A model generated the notes under the pieces. That model was given only the letters and a program-made list of their open reading frames with translations. It was not told the origin of the DNA and did no database searches. From Sorangium sp051521495 (GTDB lineage Bacteria > Myxococcota_A > Polyangia > Polyangiales > Polyangiaceae), in contig NZ_CP150355.1 of NCBI RefSeq assembly GCF_051521495.1, forward strand, positions 8,246,001 to 8,310,000: 64,000 nt of DNA, written 5' to 3'. Positions 59,098-64,000 of the stretch are shown piece after piece. Positions within the stretch are counted from its first letter, which is position 1. Every line of letters starts with the position of its first letter. A program made the translations under genes and the position numbers.

Positions 59098-60948
59098 ATG
59101 CAACGCCGGCTCCTGTCACGCGCCCTCGTGGGCGCATTCTCGGTAGTGAACAAGCTCGTGCCGTGGCACCGCCTGCCGCCCAGCCTCGGCACGCTCAACC
59201 TCCTGGCCTACCGGATCAGGCTCAGGCAGGAGAACCTGCACGACACGAGCAACATCCCGCAGAGCGAATCGGAAGGCGCTGCGCCTGCGCCTCGTCCCGA
59301 GGAGCTGATCCAGCGGACGCCCGACGGCTCCTTCAACGATCTCAACAAGCCGTCCATGGGCTGCACCGGGACGAGGTTCGGCCGGAACGTGCCGCTCAAG
59401 GACGCGTACCCGGAGCCGGAAGACAAGATCATGGAGCCGAGCCCGAGGATCGTCAGCAGCCGGCTGCTCGCCCGGAGAGAGTTCGTCCCGGCGACTTCGC
59501 TGAACCTGCTCGCGGCGGCGTGGATCCAGCTGATGACGCGCGACTGGTTCAACCACGGCACGCCGGTGCGGGGCGACGAGTTCCGCGTCCCGCTCGACAA
59601 GGAGCGCGGCGACGCCTGGTACGAGGACCCGATGCTGATCCGGCGGACACCGCCGGACCCGACGCGACGGCCGGACACGGCGGATCTCCCGCCGACGTAC
59701 CTCAACCACAGCACGCACTGGTGGGACGCCTCCGTGTTCTACGGCTCCAGCGAGGAGGAGCTCGCGCAGCTGATCGACGACAAGGACGAGTCCGGAGGCA
59801 AGCTGAAGCTGGATCTCGTCGGGAACGAGCTCGTCGGATCCATCCCCGAGCAGATGCGGAAGCTGGCGGACGTGTCCAATCAGTGGTGGATCGGCCTCAG
59901 CCTCATCCACACGCTGTTCGCGAAGGAGCACAACGCCATCGTGGATCACCTGCGGCGGCATTACCCGGCGTGGAGCGCGGCTCGCCTCTTCCACACGGCC
60001 CGCCTCGTCAACGTGGCGCTGATCGCCAAGATCCACACCGTCGAGTGGACGACGGCGATCCTGGGGCACCCCACGCTGCAGATCGCCATGAACGGGAACT
60101 GGTGGGGGCTCGCGGGCGAGCGCCTCACGCGCGCCCTCGGCCGCCGGCGCGACAGCGAGGTGTGGAGCGGTATCATCGGCTCCGAGACGGCGCACCACGC
60201 GGCGCCCTACGCGATGACCGAGGAGTTCGTCTCGGTGTACCGGATGCATCCGCTCATGCCCGACGGGATACAGCTGTTCCGGGCCGACGCCGGCGGCCTG
60301 GCGCGGAGCGTCGCGCTGCTCGAGGTCGCCGGTCGGCACACGCTCTCGGCCTTCGACGGCGATCTGTCGATGACCGACCTCCTCTATTCGTTCGGCATCA
60401 CCCACCCGGGCGCGGTGGTCCTGCACAATTACCCGTCGTTCCTTCGCGACCTCCAGCGCGACGACAAGTCCAGGATCGACCTCGCGGCGATCGACGTGAT
60501 GCGCGACCGCGAGCGCGGCGTGCCGCGGTACAACCAGTTCCGCCGCCTGATGCACCGCGAGCCGGTGAAGTCGTTCGAGGAGATCACGAGCAACAAGGAG
60601 TGGGCCCGCGAGCTTCGCGAGGTGTACGGCGACGTCGAGCGCGTCGACCTGATGGTCGGGATGTTCGCGGAGGATCTCCCCGCCGGCTTCGGGTTCAGCG
60701 ACACGGCGTTCCGCGTCTTCATCCTCATGGCGTCGCGGAGGCTGAAGAGCGACCGGTTCTTCACGACGGACTACAACGAGAACGTCTACAGCCGCGAGGG
60801 CCTCGACTGGATCAACAACAACACCATGTCGAGCGTCCTTTTGCGCCACAATCCAGATCTCGCGCCGATGCTTCGCCAGGTCAAGAACGCGTTCGCGCCC
60901 TGGGCGCGCGTCGACGCGAAGGTGACGCCCGGCGCCGGATCGAAATAA
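59098..60948 (+). CDS. animal-type haem peroxidase, alpha-dioxygenase-like
   Basis: Product of 616 residues, start ATG 59098 with AAGGA upstream. The family includes fatty-acid alpha-dioxygenase, fungal Ppo enzymes and cyclooxygenase. Visible landmarks are YLNHSTHWWDASVFYGSS, SLIHTLFAKEHNAIVDHL and the proximal haem-ligand motif VYRMHPLMPDGIQLF; FSDTAFRVFILMASRRLKSDRF matches the C-terminal end of the family. At the distal position WIQLMTRDWFNHG has Arg where alpha-dioxygenases have His (QFMxHDW). It follows the P450 gene closely, as in fungal Ppo proteins where the two are fused. Confidence 0.9.
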   Translation: MQRRLLSRALVGAFSVVNKLVPWHRLPPSLGTLNLLAYRIRLRQENLHDTSNIPQSESEGAAPAPRPEELIQRTPDGSFNDLNKPSMGCTGTRFGRNVPLKDAYPEPEDKIMEPSPRIVSSRLLARREFVPATSLNLLAAAWIQLMTRDWFNHGTPVRGDEFRVPLDKERGDAWYEDPMLIRRTPPDPTRRPDTADLPPTYLNHSTHWWDASVFYGSSEEELAQLIDDKDESGGKLKLDLVGNELVGSIPEQMRKLADVSNQWWIGLSLIHTLFAKEHNAIVDHLRRHYPAWSAARLFHTARLVNVALIAKIHTVEWTTAILGHPTLQIAMNGNWWGLAGERLTRALGRRRDSEVWSGIIGSETAHHAAPYAMTEEFVSVYRMHPLMPDGIQLFRADAGGLARSVALLEVAGRHTLSAFDGDLSMTDLLYSFGITHPGAVVLHNYPSFLRDLQRDDKSRIDLAAIDVMRDRERGVPRYNQFRRLMHREPVKSFEEITSNKEWARELREVYGDVERVDLMVGMFAEDLPAGFGFSDTAFRVFILMASRRLKSDRFFTTDYNENVYSREGLDWINNNTMSSVLLRHNPDLAPMLRQVKNAFAPWARVDAKVTPGAGSK

Positions 60949-60979
60949 CAGAGGGACGTCCATTCTGGGGAGGGTGTTC

Positions 60980-62479
60980 ATGAATCCAGCTCAGCACGCG
61001 GGCGCGCCCGATCACGAGGGCCGTCGAAGGTGGCGTCGTCTCCAGTCCGGGATCGTGGGCGCGGCCTCCCTCCTCGGGGTGGGACTCCTCCTCTCTTCTC
61101 GGTATGCGCCGAACCGACCGGTGGAGTACGAGGCGATCGAGGAGCACTTCAAATATGGGTCCATCGGCGGCGACACCGTGAACGGTTTGCCGCTGCGCGT
61201 GGTGGAGATGCTCCCGCGGCTCTTCCCCGAGCACCTTCCCCCGGGGCCGCCGGATTACCGGGCGCTCGGCTTCATCCATGAGCCGGGCCGCGTCATGCCG
61301 ATCGGGTTCTCCGTGCGCAGGCGAGGGATCGACCTGGTCGGCCTCAACTGCGCCGTGTGCCACGTCGGCTCCGTGCGCGCGTCTCCGGAGGCCACCACCG
61401 TCCATTACCTCGCGATGCCGGCCAACACGGTCGACCTGCAGGGCTACTTCAACTTCCTCTTCCGGTGCGTCACGGATCCCCGGTTCACGGCGGACCGCGT
61501 GCTCGCGGAGCTGGAGAAGGACGTCGCCCTGTTCCCGATCGAGCGATCCCTCTATCGCGCGTCGATCGAGCAGATGAAGGCCGGCGTCGCCGCCCGGCAG
61601 CGGGCGGCGACCGGCTTCATGTTCCCGGATCACCCCCGCTTCGGCCCCGGACGGGTCGACACGTTCAATCCCTACAAGTCGGGCCAGTTCGCCGCCTACT
61701 ACAAGGATGGCATTCCCGACGAGGAGCGGATCGGCACCGTCGATTTCCCTTCCGTGTGGAACCAGGGGAGCCGCGAGGGGATGCACCTGCACTGGGACGG
61801 GAACAACACCTCGGTCAGCGAGCGCAACGTGAGCGCGGCGTTCGGCGCCGGCGCCACCCGTGAGGACGTGGATCTGCCCAGGATCTATCGGATCAAGCGG
61901 TGGCTCGACGGGCTGCCGGCGCCGGCGTTCCCGTTCAAGCAGAGCGCCGACCCCGCGCAGCTCGAGCGCGGAAAGGCGCTGTTCGAAAAGCGGTGCGCGA
62001 GCTGCCACGCGTTCGGCGGGGCGTACGTGGGGAAGGTCGTGCCGATCGACGAAATCGGCACCGACGAGCACCGGTTGAACTCCTACACGACGAAGCTCCA
62101 GCAGATCCAGCTCGCGTACGGAAAAGGCTACGATTGGGAGTTCAAGCACTTCCAGAAGACGGACGGCTACGCCAACCAGCCGCTCGACGGCATCTGGGCG
62201 AGGGCGCCTTACCTGCACAACGGCTCTGTCCCGACGATGTGGGACCTGCTCACGCCGGCCGAGCGCCGGCCGAGGCGCTTCTACCGAGGCCACGACGTGT
62301 ACGACCCCGTCCGGCTCGGCTTCCGGACGGATGTCCGCGAGATCGAGGGCAGGCCGGCGTTCCTGTTCGATACGGCGCTCCCCGGCAACAGCAGCAAGGG
62401 GCACACCGGAGAGCGCTATGGGACGGAGCTCCCCGACAGCGACAAATGGGCGCTGATCGAATACCTGAAGACGCTTTAG
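60980..62479 (+). CDS. dihaem c-type cytochrome, RoxA/peroxidase-like
   Basis: Product of 499 residues from ATG 60980 with GGAGG 6 bases upstream. The N-terminus has a membrane anchor or signal (GIVGAASLLGVGLLLSS), so the protein is periplasmic. Two haem c sites are seen: CAVCH (about 126) and CASCH (about 339). The order and the segments GLNCAVCHVGSVR, FPSVWNQGSREGMHLHWDG and ARAPYLHNGSVPTMWDLL are those of large dihaem cytochromes such as RoxA and related peroxidases. It may pass electrons to or from the redox enzymes beside it, or cleave a polyene substrate. Confidence 0.85.
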   Translation: MNPAQHAGAPDHEGRRRWRRLQSGIVGAASLLGVGLLLSSRYAPNRPVEYEAIEEHFKYGSIGGDTVNGLPLRVVEMLPRLFPEHLPPGPPDYRALGFIHEPGRVMPIGFSVRRRGIDLVGLNCAVCHVGSVRASPEATTVHYLAMPANTVDLQGYFNFLFRCVTDPRFTADRVLAELEKDVALFPIERSLYRASIEQMKAGVAARQRAATGFMFPDHPRFGPGRVDTFNPYKSGQFAAYYKDGIPDEERIGTVDFPSVWNQGSREGMHLHWDGNNTSVSERNVSAAFGAGATREDVDLPRIYRIKRWLDGLPAPAFPFKQSADPAQLERGKALFEKRCASCHAFGGAYVGKVVPIDEIGTDEHRLNSYTTKLQQIQLAYGKGYDWEFKHFQKTDGYANQPLDGIWARAPYLHNGSVPTMWDLLTPAERRPRRFYRGHDVYDPVRLGFRTDVREIEGRPAFLFDTALPGNSSKGHTGERYGTELPDSDKWALIEYLKTL

Positions 62480-62504
62480 GCCGCCATCCCGGAGGGACAC
62501 CACC

Positions 62505-62951
62505 ATGATCTCGCGAATCGGCAACCATTCTACGAGGGCCTTTCAGGCCGCCATCGCGCTCGGCATCCTCGTCGACCTCGCCATGGCCGTTCCATCCATC
62601 CTCTCGCCAGGGTGGATGCTCTCTGCGCTGTCGTTGCCGCCGGTCCTGTCGTTCAAGGCGGATGTGTGGATACGCTACGCCGGGGCGCTGCTCCTCGCCC
62701 TCTCGATCATGTACGTCCCCGCCGCCGTGAACCCGTCTCGCCACCGCTTCAACGCGGCTGTCGCGGTGATCGCGCGGCTCGGCTTCGGGCTGTTCTGGTA
62801 CTGGCTTGTGACGTTCGCCGACTACCCCGCGGCCTTCCTCGGGCTCGGCTATGTCGACGTCTCGATCGGCGCAGTCCAGGCGATCCTCTATGTCGCGCTC
62901 CTGCGCCGCGAGTACCTCCGGCCAGCGACGCCCGCGCCGGGAGCGCGCTGA
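62505..62951 (+). CDS. small four-helix membrane protein
   Basis: Product of 148 residues with four hydrophobic segments (about 12-34, 55-75, 86-105, 115-132) and short loops. ATG 62505 has GGAGGG upstream, 25 bases after the cytochrome stop, so it is the last gene of the redox operon. No family recognised; it could be an inner-membrane partner of the cytochrome. Confidence 0.72.
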   Translation: MISRIGNHSTRAFQAAIALGILVDLAMAVPSILSPGWMLSALSLPPVLSFKADVWIRYAGALLLALSIMYVPAAVNPSRHRFNAAVAVIARLGFGLFWYWLVTFADYPAAFLGLGYVDVSIGAVQAILYVALLRREYLRPATPAPGAR

Positions 62952-63102
62952 GCGGCCCGCGTCGCTCTCGGGAGCAGGCGCGATCCAGCGAGGCCTAGGG
63001 GGGCGCGGTCTGCGGCGCCGGCCATCGCCCGGGCGATGCCGCTCGCGCGCGGGCGGGGACCTCACGCCATGAGGCGCGACGCCCCCGCCGCCGGCCGCGA
63101 GG

Positions 63103-64000
63103 CTACGAGGCCTTGGCGTCCTTCAGGGCGTCCGGGTTCCCCGGCCCCTCGAGGTACTCGTCGTAGGTGCCGTTGAAGACGCGCGGCGTCTTCGACGACA
63201 GATCGAGCACGCGGGTGCCGAGCTTGCCCACGAAGTGCCGGTCGTGGCTCGTCACGATGACCGTCCCCTTGTACTCGACGAGGGCCTGGAGGAGCGCGTC
63301 GATGCTCTCGACGTCGAGGTGGTTCGTCGGCTCGTCGAGCACGACGACGTTGTTCTTCACCAGGATGAGCTTCGCGAGGAACAGGCGCGCCGCCTCGCCG
63401 CCGGAGAGGTTCTCCGTCTTCTTGAGCCCGGCCTCGCCGCTGAAGAGCAGCTTCCCGAGCACCGAGCGGACGTGCTCCTTCGGCGCGCTCGGGTCGAAGC
63501 GGTACAGCCACTCGTAGGCCGTGAACCCCGCCTCGATCGCCTCGTGGTGATCCTGCGCGAAGTAGCCGACGCTCGTGTCGTGGCCCCACGTGACGGCCCC
63601 GGCGTCCGGCGTGTACTCGCCGACGAGGAGCTTGAGCAGCGTCGACTTGCCGATGCCGCTCGGCCCGATCACCGCGAGCTTGTCGCCGCGGTTCAGGTTG
63701 AAATCGAGCTTCTGGATCACGCGCCGATCGCCGAAGCTCTTGGAGAGGCCCTCGGCGCGCAGCACGTCGCGGCCGGAGGGCTTCTCGATCTCGAACTTGA
63801 TGTACGGGCGGACGACGCTCGAGCGCCGCACCTGGATGCCCGCCTCGAGCTTCTCGATCTCCTTCACGCGCGACTGCGCCTGGCTCGACCGGCTCGCGCT
63901 CGCGCCGAAGCGGGCCACGAAGTCCTTGAGCTCGGCGATCTTCTTCTTCTTCTGCGCGGCGTCGGCCTCCGACTGGCGCTTGCCGGTCGTCTTCTGCTCG
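63103..64000 (-). CDS. ABC-F type ATPase, N-terminus beyond window
   Basis: C-terminal 298 residues of an ABC-F protein (two ATPase domains, no membrane part). After a Lys/Glu-rich linker (the interdomain coil), the second ATPase domain has VLRAEGLSKSFGDRRVIQKLDF, Walker A VIGPSGIGKSTLLKLL, signature ENLSGGEAARLFLAKLI, Walker B VVVLDEPTNHLDVES and the switch His TSHDRHFV. Such proteins act on the ribosome in translation or antibiotic resistance. The sequence resembles the housekeeping YbiT-like group. The gene continues past base 64000. Confidence 0.93.
   Translation of the reverse strand, partial: EQKTTGKRQSEADAAQKKKKIAELKDFVARFGASASRSSQAQSRVKEIEKLEAGIQVRRSSVVRPYIKFEIEKPSGRDVLRAEGLSKSFGDRRVIQKLDFNLNRGDKLAVIGPSGIGKSTLLKLLVGEYTPDAGAVTWGHDTSVGYFAQDHHEAIEAGFTAYEWLYRFDPSAPKEHVRSVLGKLLFSGEAGLKKTENLSGGEAARLFLAKLILVKNNVVVLDEPTNHLDVESIDALLQALVEYKGTVIVTSHDRHFVGKLGTRVLDLSSKTPRVFNGTYDEYLEGPGNPDALKDAKAS

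Noticed and set aside
50206..62951. Mobile element carrying the redox cluster
   Set aside because: There is a duplicated gene fragment at one side, but no transposase, integrase or flanking target repeat was seen.

Overview
The window looks like a chromosomal piece of a high-GC, large-genome myxobacterium of the Sorangium/Polyangiales type. The reasons are very high third-position GC in nearly all genes, a Ser/Thr kinase of the myxobacterial kind, many lipoproteins and unknown proteins, Rhs/VgrG type VI secretion (T6SS) accessory genes with DUF2169, DUF4150 and TIGR02270 partners, and a P450/haem-peroxidase cluster. This is inference from content; no marker gene for taxonomy is present.

Layout. 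1-2.2 kb: a truncated Ser/Thr kinase and an HNH nuclease. 2.3-6.3 kb: a minus-strand array of 15 tRNA genes (Lys, Asn, Pro, His, Arg, Asp, Trp, Ala, Gly, Glu, two more Pro, two Leu and others as listed) that has a Ro60/TROVE-domain gene (Rsr) in its middle. Just downstream of the Ro gene lie two RNAs that have a tRNA-like acceptor, D and T arm but carry a long hairpin in place of the anticodon arm, plus a third hairpin of the same core. These are very likely Y RNAs. The Ro mRNA leader carries a related hairpin next to its ribosome binding site. This Ro / Y RNA / tRNA island is the most striking thing in the window. Several tRNAs in it are non-canonical (C33, a short-armed Leu, weak acceptor stems).

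6.7-24 kb: ordinary accessory and housekeeping genes: a TPR lipoprotein, protoporphyrinogen oxidase, NAD malic enzyme, a STAS-like protein, a membrane protein, a Ppx/GppA phosphatase, lipoproteins, a vWA-like lipoprotein, a MORN-type protein and a methyltransferase.

22.9-46.9 kb: a T6SS accessory locus, mainly on the minus strand. It has a DUF6484 protein, three VgrG spikes, DUF2169, a ketoacyl-synthase-like protein, a PAAR-like DUF4150 tip and a TIGR02270 protein in one tight run. Beside it are two Rhs proteins with different C-terminal toxin tips, their candidate immunity proteins, an orphan tip/immunity remnant and two members of a small duplicated-domain family that may act as adaptors.

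47-50 kb: an Lrp/AsnC regulator coupled to an acetyltransferase fusion, then a class 3 lipase. 50.2-63 kb: a cluster of redox enzymes (nitroreductase-like protein, decayed and intact GMC oxidoreductases, SRPBCC protein, catalase-like protein, Old Yellow Enzyme, P450, alpha-dioxygenase-like haem peroxidase, dihaem cytochrome c, small membrane protein). Together they resemble a fatty-acid oxygenation (oxylipin) pathway. The window ends inside an ABC-F ATPase gene.
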